A stretch of 64,000 bases of DNA from Pontibacter sp. HSC-36F09 (GTDB taxonomy: Bacteria; Bacteroidota; Bacteroidia; Cytophagales; Hymenobacteraceae): the NCBI RefSeq assembly GCF_024171605.1, contig NZ_JALKAA010000004.1, positions 124,001-188,000 on the forward strand, in the 5' to 3' direction. Both the position numbers and the translations under genes were made by a program. Of this stretch, positions 34,869-43,098 are shown one piece after another. Within the stretch, counting starts at the first letter, position 1. Every line of letters begins with the position of its first letter. The notes under the pieces were generated by a model. It was not told where the DNA came from. It worked only from the letters and a program-made list of their open reading frames with translations, and made no database searches.

Positions 34869-36233
34869 CTACCCCACCAAGATACTCTTCTGGTTCGTGA
34901 ACTCGCGGATGCCGATGTAGGAGAGTTCGCGGCCGTAACCTGATTTTTTGATACCACCGAACGGCATTTCGGGAGTGGAGGAGACCATGGCGTTGACGGA
35001 CATGGCACCGGTTTCTACCTGTCGGGCCACTCGTAAGCCGCGATCTTTGTCGCCGGTGAACACGGTGCCTGCCAGTCCATACCTGTGGTCATTGGCTATC
35101 CGGATAGCTTCTGCTTCGTCTTTCACCACGAATACGATCGCTACCGGCCCGAACAGCTCGTCTTCGTAGGCGGGCGATCCGGGTTTAGGGTTTTGGATGA
35201 TCATCGGCTTGAAGTAGGCGGAGTCCTTGCCTTCACGGCCGCCTTCCAGCACTACCTTAGCGCCTTTCTCCACCGATTCTTGTACCTGCTGCTCCAGTTC
35301 CTCGGCCAGGTCTTTGCGGGCCAACGGTCCGTAGTCGCAATCATCGGTGAGCGGGTTGCCAGTCTTAAGGGTCTGCATCTTCTCCTTCATCTTCTCCAGA
35401 AAGGCATCGGCTATACCTTCAAGCACAATAAAACGCTTGGCTGCAATGCAGCTCTGTCCTGTGTTTACCATGCGCGACTTGACCGCCACGGAAGAAGCCT
35501 CTTCCAGGTCTGCATCCTCCAGAATGATAAAAGGGTCGCTGCCGCCTAACTCTAACACGGTCTTTTTGATCTCACTGCCCGCTTTTTCGGCTACTTTGGA
35601 GCCTGCTCCTTCGCTGCCGGTCAGGGTTACAGCCTTTACGATGGGATTCTCGATGATCGCATCTACTGCCTTTGACTCCACCAGCAAGGTATGGAAGACG
35701 TCTTTCGGGAAGCCGGCTTTGTGTATAATTTCTTCAATAGCCAGGGCGCACTGCGGCACGTTGGAAGCATGTTTGAGCACGCCCACATTGCCGGCCATCA
35801 GGGCAGGGGCCAGAAAACGGAAGACCTGCCAGAACGGAAAATTCCAGGGCATGACGGCGAGCACCACACCCAGCGGTTCATAGGCGATCAGGCTGCGGCT
35901 GGCTCCGGATTCGACTTCTTCATCTTTGAGGAAATCAGCGGCATTATCTGCGTAGTAGCGGCAAACCTTGGCGCACTTCTGTACTTCGGCAACGGAGTCC
36001 TTGACGGGCTTACCCATTTCCAGCGTAATGATACGCCCATACTTTTCAGCTTCCTGCTCCAGAATCTCAGCGCAGCGATTCATCAGGCGCGCCCTTTCCT
36101 CGAAACCGATGTTTTTCCATTGCTGGAAGGCGATGTCGGCCGCTTTCAATTTCTGTTCTACCTGGTCAGCCGTATGGGCCTGAAATGTTTTGATAACTTC
36201 GTTCGTCGCGGGGTTTATAGTCTGTATAGCCAT
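34869..36233 (-). CDS. NAD(P)-dependent succinate-semialdehyde/aldehyde dehydrogenase
   Basis: ALDH-superfamily enzyme of 454 residues. The glutamate motif ELGGSDPFIIL and the catalytic cysteine in NTGQSCIAAKRFIV are both present, with cofactor-site VMPWNFPFWQVFR. Short ALDHs of this length starting with MAIQTINPATNEVIKTF are usually annotated as succinate-semialdehyde dehydrogenase; the substrate is not proven. Single gene; its neighbours do not point to GABA metabolism. A long AT-rich region upstream probably holds the promoter. Confidence 0.88.
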   Translation of the reverse strand: MAIQTINPATNEVIKTFQAHTADQVEQKLKAADIAFQQWKNIGFEERARLMNRCAEILEQEAEKYGRIITLEMGKPVKDSVAEVQKCAKVCRYYADNAADFLKDEEVESGASRSLIAYEPLGVVLAVMPWNFPFWQVFRFLAPALMAGNVGVLKHASNVPQCALAIEEIIHKAGFPKDVFHTLLVESKAVDAIIENPIVKAVTLTGSEGAGSKVAEKAGSEIKKTVLELGGSDPFIILEDADLEEASSVAVKSRMVNTGQSCIAAKRFIVLEGIADAFLEKMKEKMQTLKTGNPLTDDCDYGPLARKDLAEELEQQVQESVEKGAKVVLEGGREGKDSAYFKPMIIQNPKPGSPAYEDELFGPVAIVFVVKDEAEAIRIANDHRYGLAGTVFTGDKDRGLRVARQVETGAMSVNAMVSSTPEMPFGGIKKSGYGRELSYIGIREFTNQKSILVG

Positions 36234-36483
36234 TTTTTAAAATCTGGGATGTGTTGTAAATATACGGAAGCCGGGCCATTTGTGCCGCCGCAGGAAACGA
36301 TCTTATAAATAGATGGTTAAATAAAGTGTCGATAAAGTTCTATTTGCGGTATTTTGCGGATATTGTTACTTCTTTCGCAATTATTCCCTTTTATATAGCC
36401 GGTTTCTTATTAAATTGCCTCTCATTAGAGCAACGAAAGGTTTTTAGGCTAATCGGAAAACGCTCTGATTTAACTCTTCCTTC

Positions 36484-37104
36484 TTGGATACGCCTCAACA
36501 CGATACCGTCATTTTACTGTTTGCCCAGACTCCTGAGCAACAGGTTCGCTATAAAACGTTCACAGAGGAGCAGGGTCCCGAACTGAACCAGCAGGCGGCC
36601 GATCTGCTGTTGCAGCATACCTTGTTTGTGGCCAAAGGGTCCGGTATTCCGCTGGTGGTCATATACCCGGAGCGGCAGGAGGGAAGCAATTTCGGAGAGC
36701 GCCTGGCCAATGCCTTTCAGGAAGTGTTTTCCATGGGTTACCAGCGCGTTATCTGTATCGGCGCCGACTGTGTGGACCTGACCTCAAAGGAACTCGTACT
36801 GGCACAGGAGGCACTCAGCACCGGCCGCATGGTGGTTGGGCCGGGAACAAAAGGCGGTGCTTACCTGGTAGGCCTGCACATCGACAGCTTCGACCCGGAG
36901 GCGCTGGCCATGCTCAACTGGCAAACCGACGAACTGCTGAACGAATTGGTGCTTTACGGCTACCGCATGCAAGCGAGCATGGGCAGCTTGACGGTGCTCG
37001 ACGAAAAGACCGAAGCAGGAAGCGGAGCCGACCTTTCCCATCAACTAAACATCCTCCCCGTTTACCATCATCTGCACAGGCAACTCAGCGCTATTCTGAG
37101 CTAA
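36484..37104 (+). CDS. DUF2064 (CofC/TIGR04282-like nucleotidyl/glycosyltransferase) protein, TTG start
   Basis: 206 residues of the DUF2064 fold. Visible features are VILLFAQTPEQQVRYKTF, CIGADCVDLTSKEL (binding Asp) and GPGTKGGAYLVGL. A stop at 36466 and the lack of any in-frame ATG in the first part force the TTG at 36484. Unlike the paralogue at 39085, the N-terminal 'NPELGKVKTRL' phosphate-binding segment is degenerate (QTPEQQVRYKTF), so it may be inactive or altered. It opens the arsenosugar operon. Confidence 0.75.
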   Translation: MDTPQHDTVILLFAQTPEQQVRYKTFTEEQGPELNQQAADLLLQHTLFVAKGSGIPLVVIYPERQEGSNFGERLANAFQEVFSMGYQRVICIGADCVDLTSKELVLAQEALSTGRMVVGPGTKGGAYLVGLHIDSFDPEALAMLNWQTDELLNELVLYGYRMQASMGSLTVLDEKTEAGSGADLSHQLNILPVYHHLHRQLSAILS

Positions 37105-37163
37105 TCAAACAGGAGTACCTGGATTCTTGTTACCTTTAAGGGTAAATAAGACTTTATACTTCT

Positions 37164-37499
37164 ATGGAAAATACGTATTACAATCCGGCAGACCTGAAGA
37201 AATTCGGGAACATAAGCGAGCTGCAGCCCGAGATGGGACGCAAGTTTTTCGATTACTACGGTGAGGTTTTCAAAGAAGGCGCCCTGACCGAGCGCGAAAA
37301 AGCCCTGATCGCCCTGGCTGTGTCGCATGCCGTGCAGTGCCCTTACTGCATCGATGCCTATACCTCCGACTGCCTCGAAAAAGGTGCCGACGAAAACCAG
37401 ATGATGGAAGCCGTGCACGTGGCCGCCGCTATTAAAGGTGGTGCTGCGTTGGTACACGGCGTGCAGATGATGAACAAGATCAAGGACCTGACCATGTAA
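37164..37499 (+). CDS. Arsenosugar-biosynthesis-associated AhpD/CMD-like protein
   Basis: 111-residue carboxymuconolactone-decarboxylase/AhpD-fold protein with the redox pair C59-P-Y-C62 (VQCPYCIDAYTSDCLEKG). It lies 2 bases before arsS, and such a gene regularly sits beside arsS in bacteria, where it is called a peroxidase-like arsenosugar-associated protein. The exact role is unknown. Confidence 0.88.
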   Translation: MENTYYNPADLKKFGNISELQPEMGRKFFDYYGEVFKEGALTEREKALIALAVSHAVQCPYCIDAYTSDCLEKGADENQMMEAVHVAAAIKGGAALVHGVQMMNKIKDLTM

Positions 37500-37501
37500 C
37501 C

Positions 37502-38566
37502 ATGCCTATACCTGTTAAATCGCTGAAGGCGCAGCAGCACCAGTTTGCCAACCCGGCTTTTCAACTGGAGGTGTTGCAGCATGCGGGAACGGAGGAAGGC
37601 GATTTCCCACTCTTCGGAGCCAAATTGCAACAGCATCAGCTATACCCTTTGCAACCCACGGGCACTACCATCTTGCAGGTGAACGTGGGCAAGATGTGCA
37701 ACCAGACCTGCCGCCACTGCCACGTAGACGCCGGTCCGGACCGCAAAGAGATCATGACCCGCGACACGATGCAGCTCTGCCTCGATGCCCTGGCCAAATC
37801 CCCGCAACTTACCACTGTTGATCTGACGGGCGGTGCGCCGGAAATGAACCCGGATTTTCGTTGGTTCGTGGAGCAGCTGTCAGCTATGGGTCGGCAAGTG
37901 ATTGTGCGCTGCAACCTCACGATCATTCTGGCCAATCCGAAGTACCACGACCTGCCGGAGTTTTTCAAGGCACATAGGGTGCAGGTGGTGTCTTCACTTC
38001 CTTATTTTTCGGCTTCCCGCACCGATGCCCAGCGTGGCGACGGCGTATTTGAGAAATCCATCAAGGCGCTTCAAATGCTCAAACAGGTAGGCTACGGACA
38101 GGAGGGAAGCGGCCTGGAACTCAATCTGGTTTACAATCCATCGGGGGCTTTTTTGCCTGCCAGTCAGAAATCGCTGGAGGCGGAGTTTAAGCGGCGGCTG
38201 AAGAGTGGCTACGATATTGTGTTCAACAACCTATTCTGCATCACCAACCTGCCCATCAGTCGCTACCTCGATTATCTGGTAGAAAGCGGCAACTACAGCA
38301 GCTACATGGGAAAGCTGGTAACAGCCTTTAACCCAGTTGCGGCAGCTAATGTGATGTGTCGCAACACGATTTCGGTGGGCTGGGACGGCGGCCTGTATGA
38401 CTGCGACTTTAACCAGATGCTCGAGCTGAAGGTACAGCCCGGCACTCCGCAGCACATACGTGATTTCGACCTGACGCAGCTTGACCAGCGGCAGATCGTG
38501 CTGAACCAGCACTGCTACGGTTGCACGGCCGGTGCCGGCTCCAGCTGCGGCGGCTCCACCACCTGA
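37502..38566 (+). CDS. arsS: Radical SAM protein ArsS (arsenosugar biosynthesis)
   Basis: 354-residue radical SAM enzyme. The iron-sulfur cluster motif C66-x3-C70-x2-C73 is in KMCNQTCRHCHVDAGPD, and DLTGGAPEMNP is the SAM-binding GGE-like loop. The C-terminus ends NQHCYGCTAGAGSSCGG, the marker of this family. ArsS transfers a 5'-deoxyadenosyl unit to dimethylarsenite. It starts 2 bases after the CMD gene. No arsM (arsenite methyltransferase), arsenate reductase or ArsR regulator is seen in the window, although ArsS needs a methylated arsenic substrate. Confidence 0.95.
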   Translation: MPIPVKSLKAQQHQFANPAFQLEVLQHAGTEEGDFPLFGAKLQQHQLYPLQPTGTTILQVNVGKMCNQTCRHCHVDAGPDRKEIMTRDTMQLCLDALAKSPQLTTVDLTGGAPEMNPDFRWFVEQLSAMGRQVIVRCNLTIILANPKYHDLPEFFKAHRVQVVSSLPYFSASRTDAQRGDGVFEKSIKALQMLKQVGYGQEGSGLELNLVYNPSGAFLPASQKSLEAEFKRRLKSGYDIVFNNLFCITNLPISRYLDYLVESGNYSSYMGKLVTAFNPVAAANVMCRNTISVGWDGGLYDCDFNQMLELKVQPGTPQHIRDFDLTQLDQRQIVLNQHCYGCTAGAGSSCGGSTT

Positions 38567-38573
38567 TCTGCCT

Positions 38574-39092
38574 ATGCGTTATACCTGGCATCATCGGTTA
38601 TACCTGGTTTTATCGTTCTGCCTGTTGCTCCCGGCTTGCAACCAGCCTTCTGATGCGACTTATCATCTGATGCTCCGGCAACTATACAGCCATAGCGTCG
38701 ATACGATTTCGGTAGCGAAAGTGCAGCAGCAGCTACAGCAAGCTGTAGCACCGCTACTGCTCGATACCCGCAGCAAAAGTGAGTACGAGGTAAGTCACCT
38801 GCCCGGGGCCAGGCATGTGGGCTATGCAGACTTTGACCTTTCTGACCTGAAAGACGTACCCCCAAATACACCCCTGGTGGTATACTGTGCTGTCGGCTAC
38901 CGCAGCGAGAAAATAGGGGAGCAGCTACAGGCAGCAGGGTATACCAACGTACGAAATCTGCATGGCGGCTTGTTTGAGTGGGTGAATCACGGGCTGCCTG
39001 TATACAACGAGCAAGGCCAAACTACAAAAGTGCATGGCTATACCCGCGCCTGGGGTATATGGCTGCGCGAAGGAGAGAAAGTATATGACTGA
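38574..39092 (+). CDS. Rhodanese-domain lipoprotein
   Basis: 172 residues from the ATG at 38574. Signal peptide with lipobox LLPAC (C22), then a single rhodanese domain with LLLDTRSKSEYEVSHLPGARH, and the catalytic cysteine C105 in VVYCAVGYRS. Envelope-located rhodanese in the arsS operon suggests sulfur or arsenic chemistry, but that is inference. It starts only 8 bases after the arsS stop and overlaps the next gene by 8 bases. Confidence 0.85.
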   Translation: MRYTWHHRLYLVLSFCLLLPACNQPSDATYHLMLRQLYSHSVDTISVAKVQQQLQQAVAPLLLDTRSKSEYEVSHLPGARHVGYADFDLSDLKDVPPNTPLVVYCAVGYRSEKIGEQLQAAGYTNVRNLHGGLFEWVNHGLPVYNEQGQTTKVHGYTRAWGIWLREGEKVYD

Positions 39093-39690
39093 GAAAAACC
39101 TCTTGATGCTCTTCGTCCGAAATCCGGAGCTAGGCAAGGTGAAAACCCGCCTGGCAGCCAGTGTGGGACCCGAAACGGCGCTCGACATTTACTTGCACCT
39201 GCTCCGCCATACCCGCGACATCACCCAGCACCTGCCCATGGACAAACTGGTGTACTATTCTGAAAAAGTAGAGCAGGACGACCTCTGGCCCGTGCAACAT
39301 TACCACAAAAAGCTTCAGCACCCCGAAGGCGACCTGGGTGAGAAGATGAAAAAGGCTTTTGAAGCGGCTTTTGCAGAGGGCTATACCTCGGTGGTCATCA
39401 TCGGGAGCGACTGTCCGCAGCTTACTTCCGAAATCATTAACCAGGCCTTTGAGGATCTTAAGACGCATGAAGTGGTGATCGGTCCGGCTTTGGACGGTGG
39501 CTACTACCTGCTCGGCATGAAACGCCTATACCGTGATTTTTTTCAGGATAAACGCTGGAGTACCGAGCACGTCTTTCCTGACACGATTGCCGATATAGAA
39601 CGCCTGCACCTGAGCCATACCTTATTGCCCTACCTTTCGGATGTGGATGAGTTGGAGGACCTGCAGGAAAACTGGCCGGAACTGGGCTAG
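39085..39690 (+). CDS. TIGR04282-family arsenosugar-associated glycosyltransferase
   Basis: 201 residues from the ATG at 39085, which overlaps the rhodanese stop by 8 bases (ATGACTGA). The nucleotide-sugar-type fold is shown by MLFVRNPELGKVKTRLAA, VIIGSDCPQLTSEII and GPALDGGYYLLGM. Such DUF2064 proteins are found next to arsS and are named TIGR04282 arsenosugar glycosyltransferases. It closes the operon; no terminator is visible before the convergent transpeptidase gene. Confidence 0.88.
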   Translation: MTEKNLLMLFVRNPELGKVKTRLAASVGPETALDIYLHLLRHTRDITQHLPMDKLVYYSEKVEQDDLWPVQHYHKKLQHPEGDLGEKMKKAFEAAFAEGYTSVVIIGSDCPQLTSEIINQAFEDLKTHEVVIGPALDGGYYLLGMKRLYRDFFQDKRWSTEHVFPDTIADIERLHLSHTLLPYLSDVDELEDLQENWPELG

Positions 39691-39693
39691 TAC

Positions 39694-40860
39694 TTACTGT
39701 CCCAGCCGCGCTTCCTCCACTTTGTCGTACCCATAGATATCTTCCCGAAACTGGATGACTGAAAACTCATCGGCCCATGCCGTCAAGTACACGATGATCA
39801 GGGGCACAGGCTTTTTGAGCCGGATGAATTGCTCGTCCTTGTCAGAGGCCAGCACCTTTTCAATGCGCTTGTCCGATAAGCCGCTCCGCTCTTGCAGCAG
39901 GTATAGCGCCAGGTCCTCGGGGTTTTGTAAACGGATGCAGCCATGGCTCAAGGCCCGCCGCTCGAGTGCGAACAGCTGCCTGTCCTTGGTGTCGTGCAGG
40001 TACTGACTCACGCGGGTGTCGAAGAGGAACTTTATGTGTCCCAGTTCGTTATGCGGCCCGGTGACCTGCACGATCCGGTAATTGAAATTAGCGGCCGTTA
40101 CAGTGCGCCAGTCCACGCTCCAGGGGCTTATCTTTTGCCACCCGCCCAGCGGCTTAGGCCGGAAAAGCTCCATGTCCCGTTTGGCCAGGTAGCCGGGGTT
40201 TCGTTTGAGGATAGGCAAAATCTCTTTGGAGGCAATAGAGTTTGGGATGTACCAATACGGGTTGAAAACGATGGTATGTAGCCTGGTATGGTTGACGATG
40301 GTTGGGACGTTCGGCTTGCCCACAATAGTGCGCATGTTTAGTAAGACACTGTTCCGGTCGATCAGCCGTAAGGTATAGTCCGGTATGTTCACGATGAGGT
40401 AGGGCTGTGGCAGGTCGCGGCTGAAAGCTTCCCAGCGGTAAAGGCTATTCTGCAGCTGGTGCAGTCGCTGCAGGGGCGGAATGTTGAGCGCAGCCACGGT
40501 GCGTGGCCCCACGATACTGTCGGCTTTGAGCGCATGCCTTGCCTGAAACCGCACGACGGCTGTTGCCAGCTGGCGGGTATAATACGTTGTACTTTCGGTG
40601 GTATCGGCACTTGCCAGGTCGCCGGTCAGCAGCAGGTTGGCGCGCAGATACGGGGTATAGCGGCTCGTGTCGCCGGGGCGGAGGAGCAGCTTGCCAGGGA
40701 AGGTATACCAGGTGCTGTCTTTTAACCCCTCGTACTGCGCAATGGCCTGGCGGAGTTGCTGTTTCTGATCCTGCACAAACAGCCATACCTCCGTAGAATC
40801 GCTGGCTATACCTGGAAATGCGTATAGGAACAGCAGGATCGGAAGGAACAGGCGTGCCAT
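39694..40860 (-). CDS. L,D-transpeptidase (YkuD) with peptidoglycan-binding domain
   Basis: Periplasmic cell-wall crosslinking enzyme, 388 residues from the ATG at 40860 (signal peptide MARLFLPILLFLYAFPGIASD). A peptidoglycan-binding helical domain (AVVRFQARHALKADSIVGPRTVAALN) precedes the YkuD fold with the catalytic SHGCIRLQNPEDLA. The layout is like the YcbB-type enzymes of Gram-negative bacteria. Starts 3 bases after the TIGR04282 stop in the opposite strand (convergent). Confidence 0.92.
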   Translation of the reverse strand: MARLFLPILLFLYAFPGIASDSTEVWLFVQDQKQQLRQAIAQYEGLKDSTWYTFPGKLLLRPGDTSRYTPYLRANLLLTGDLASADTTESTTYYTRQLATAVVRFQARHALKADSIVGPRTVAALNIPPLQRLHQLQNSLYRWEAFSRDLPQPYLIVNIPDYTLRLIDRNSVLLNMRTIVGKPNVPTIVNHTRLHTIVFNPYWYIPNSIASKEILPILKRNPGYLAKRDMELFRPKPLGGWQKISPWSVDWRTVTAANFNYRIVQVTGPHNELGHIKFLFDTRVSQYLHDTKDRQLFALERRALSHGCIRLQNPEDLALYLLQERSGLSDKRIEKVLASDKDEQFIRLKKPVPLIIVYLTAWADEFSVIQFREDIYGYDKVEEARLGQ

Positions 40861-41062
40861 GAGCGTTAGAATTGGGGTGGTATTTGGATGTACGCAGTCA
40901 GCTGAAAGAAGACGTATTCCTATCAAGAAAACATCTGTGCCGAGTAATTGGTTTGCTCAGTGCAAAGGTATAAATTGGCTAATCTGGCAAGGACACAAAC
41001 AAAGCCGTAAGGCAGACAGTATAAAGCCCAACGCACCGCTATAAGCACGACGAGATTAGCCC

Positions 41063-41746
41063 ATGGCAACAACGATAGACAAAAACACGCTGGCCTTTCT
41101 GGCCGATCTGACACAGAACAATAACCGCGAGTGGTTTCAGGAAAACAAGAAGCGCTACGATGCTGCCCGCCAAAACTACCTGGATTTTCTGGATGAAATG
41201 CTTGATGAGATGGCCCTTTTTGAGCCTGTGGCCATCGGGCAGAAGGGCAAGGACCTGGTGTTTCGCATTTACCGCGACGTGCGCTTCTCCAACGACAAGC
41301 GACCTTACAAAGACCACTTCGGGGCCTATGTGGCCGAAGGGGGGCGTAAGTCTATTTTGCCGGGGTACTACCTGCACCTGGCCGCCAATAACAATTCCTT
41401 CCTGGCCGGCGGACTGTGGATGCCCCCCGCTGACTATCTCAAAGCCGTGCGACAGGAGATCGACTACAACCTCGATGGCTTGGAGCGTATCATTCAGGCT
41501 CCTGACTTCAAAAACCGTTTTGGTGGCATACAGGGCGAGCAGCTCAAAACCACCCCAAAAGGCTACGACAAAGACAACCCCGCCATCGAGTACCTCCGCT
41601 TCAAGAGCTGGAACGCCACCATGCCGCTACCTGATAAAGTCGTGCTCAGCAAAGATTTCATGAACACTTTGCTGGAAGGTTTTAAAGCTGTGAAACCGTT
41701 TAATGATTTTCTGAGGGAACCGTTAAGAGATATTGGGGAGGAGTAA
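41063..41746 (+). CDS. DUF2461 (TIGR02453) protein
   Basis: 227-residue soluble protein with the family pattern LAFLADLTQNNNREWFQENKKRYD, FRIYRDVRFSNDKRPYKDHFGAY and GYYLHLAANNNSFLAGGLW. It is widespread but has no known function. Single gene, ending before a small terminator. Confidence 0.9.
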   Translation: MATTIDKNTLAFLADLTQNNNREWFQENKKRYDAARQNYLDFLDEMLDEMALFEPVAIGQKGKDLVFRIYRDVRFSNDKRPYKDHFGAYVAEGGRKSILPGYYLHLAANNNSFLAGGLWMPPADYLKAVRQEIDYNLDGLERIIQAPDFKNRFGGIQGEQLKTTPKGYDKDNPAIEYLRFKSWNATMPLPDKVVLSKDFMNTLLEGFKAVKPFNDFLREPLRDIGEE

Positions 41747-41772
41747 AAGTTTTGTAAAGGTAATAGCTGAGG

Positions 41773-41817
41773 CTGAACCGAATTTATTGCTTGAGCCTCT
41801 ATGGGTTCAGTGTTTTT
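41773..41817 (+). terminator. Probable terminator of the DUF2461 gene
   Basis: CTGAACC (41773-41779) pairs with GGTTCAG (41804-41810) over a long loop, then TGTTTTTTAT. Confidence 0.5.
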
Positions 41818-41829
41818 TATAAGGAGATC

Positions 41830-42246
41830 TTAACGTTCTGTTTGGTCTAAAAGCAGGTGATAAAGCTTTTTCCTTCTCAAGACAATCGTTTTATGCTTCT
41901 GACTTGAACCGTCCTGGAGTTGCATTACAATACCGTTCGGCACGATCCTAAAGGTATTTGTCCTTCTCACCGCAGCTATTTCCTTTACGAGAATCTCTGT
42001 GATGCTTACATGCTTACGAAGGAATGTCTTGATAGGAGTGAAAATGAGTTTGGAATCAGTAACGGTGATGATTCCTCCGGGAGCTAAAAACTCACTCTCC
42101 TCTACAAAAGCACTATATCTCGACAGCAGAATGCTTTCCTTTTGGTTTCTACCTTCCTTCGCATCCACGCCCGCTGGCTGACAATTGGCTGTATTTATCA
42201 GGAACAGGGCAGACGTTAAAATTAAACTCGGGACCTTCGTAGGCAT
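41830..42246 (-). CDS. Secreted hypothetical protein, 138 aa
   Basis: Signal-peptide-like start (MPTKVPSLILTSALFLINTANC) with a cysteine at residue 22 that could be lipidated. The mature part looks like a small PH/GRAM-like beta domain (GGIITVTDSKLIFTPI, TNTFRIVPNGIVMQLQDGSS). No named family. Lower GC than its neighbours and next to another AT-rich orphan, so the pair may be recently gained. Confidence 0.55.
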   Translation of the reverse strand: MPTKVPSLILTSALFLINTANCQPAGVDAKEGRNQKESILLSRYSAFVEESEFLAPGGIITVTDSKLIFTPIKTFLRKHVSITEILVKEIAAVRRTNTFRIVPNGIVMQLQDGSSQKHKTIVLRRKKLYHLLLDQTER

Positions 42247-42364
42247 CTTTCAATAGGAGATGAGTATCAAATTGAAATACGAAAGCTTTCATGCTTTGGC
42301 TATTGTGAAACGTACTTGGCTTTGCCATGGCGTAGCTATGGTAAAGGTGTGGTTAGCACAGGAT

Positions 42365-42916
42365 TTATTTATTAGCTCGAATATACTTTCTAATATTATC
42401 ATGAATATTTTTTTCAACCCAACTTGTATATTCTTTCTCTTCTTTCTCTCTGTTAATTTTTTCAGAATAGTAACCACTCTTCTCTATAAACTCATTCCAA
42501 GGTGAACCAATGTTAAAGGTGTCTTTTTGAGTTTTTAGGTCATAGAGACCATAAAAATATCCTCCTCTAGAAAAGACTAAAAACTGATTGTCTATAAGTT
42601 TAATATTTGGATTTTGATAATGATAACCCGCTTCAGCATAGTTGAATAGTATGGTCCTATTATCCATCCAGTCTTGCTGTTCGTGGTTTATGCCATCCAT
42701 ATTTATTTCTACATATACATCCTTAGGATTAATATCTTTTTCTAATTGGAGTACATAATAGCCTTGATCCCCAATGCCCCAACTATCCATATAGAAAGCG
42801 TAATTATATCGGCCTGTTGTTTCTATATGTTCTTTATAATCCAGATAATTAGATGTACATCCTGCGATTGAGAAGCAAGTCAGAATATATATTGTTACGA
42901 TTATCAGTTTATTCAT
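42365..42916 (-). CDS. Hypothetical lipoprotein, 183 aa
   Basis: Lipoprotein with lipobox FSIAGC (C20). The remainder is rich in Tyr, Asn, Asp and Ile and AT-rich at the DNA level, unlike the surrounding genes, which suggests lateral gain. No domain is recognised. C-terminal Glu/Lys-rich helix (SEKINREKEEKEYTSWVEK). Confidence 0.65.
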   Translation of the reverse strand: MNKLIIVTIYILTCFSIAGCTSNYLDYKEHIETTGRYNYAFYMDSWGIGDQGYYVLQLEKDINPKDVYVEINMDGINHEQQDWMDNRTILFNYAEAGYHYQNPNIKLIDNQFLVFSRGGYFYGLYDLKTQKDTFNIGSPWNEFIEKSGYYSEKINREKEEKEYTSWVEKNIHDNIRKYIRANK

Positions 42917-43098
42917 TTAAATCTTTGCTAACTAATGTATAGCAGGAGTACCTACTCCCACTATCTGTACTATGAATGGCATTACTGTACTCATCCCATC
43001 CTCAATCATCTTGCAATGGATTGGACGAAAATCATCCAGTCAATTTAACATTGTTTCTGACTTCATCCAAACGCTTTTACCGGGTTAGGCTCTTGAAA

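Noticed and set aside
36326-36586. 86-aa AT-rich frame before the DUF2064 gene
   Set aside because: Overlaps the DUF2064 gene in another phase and has no protein-like pattern beyond chance hydrophobicity.
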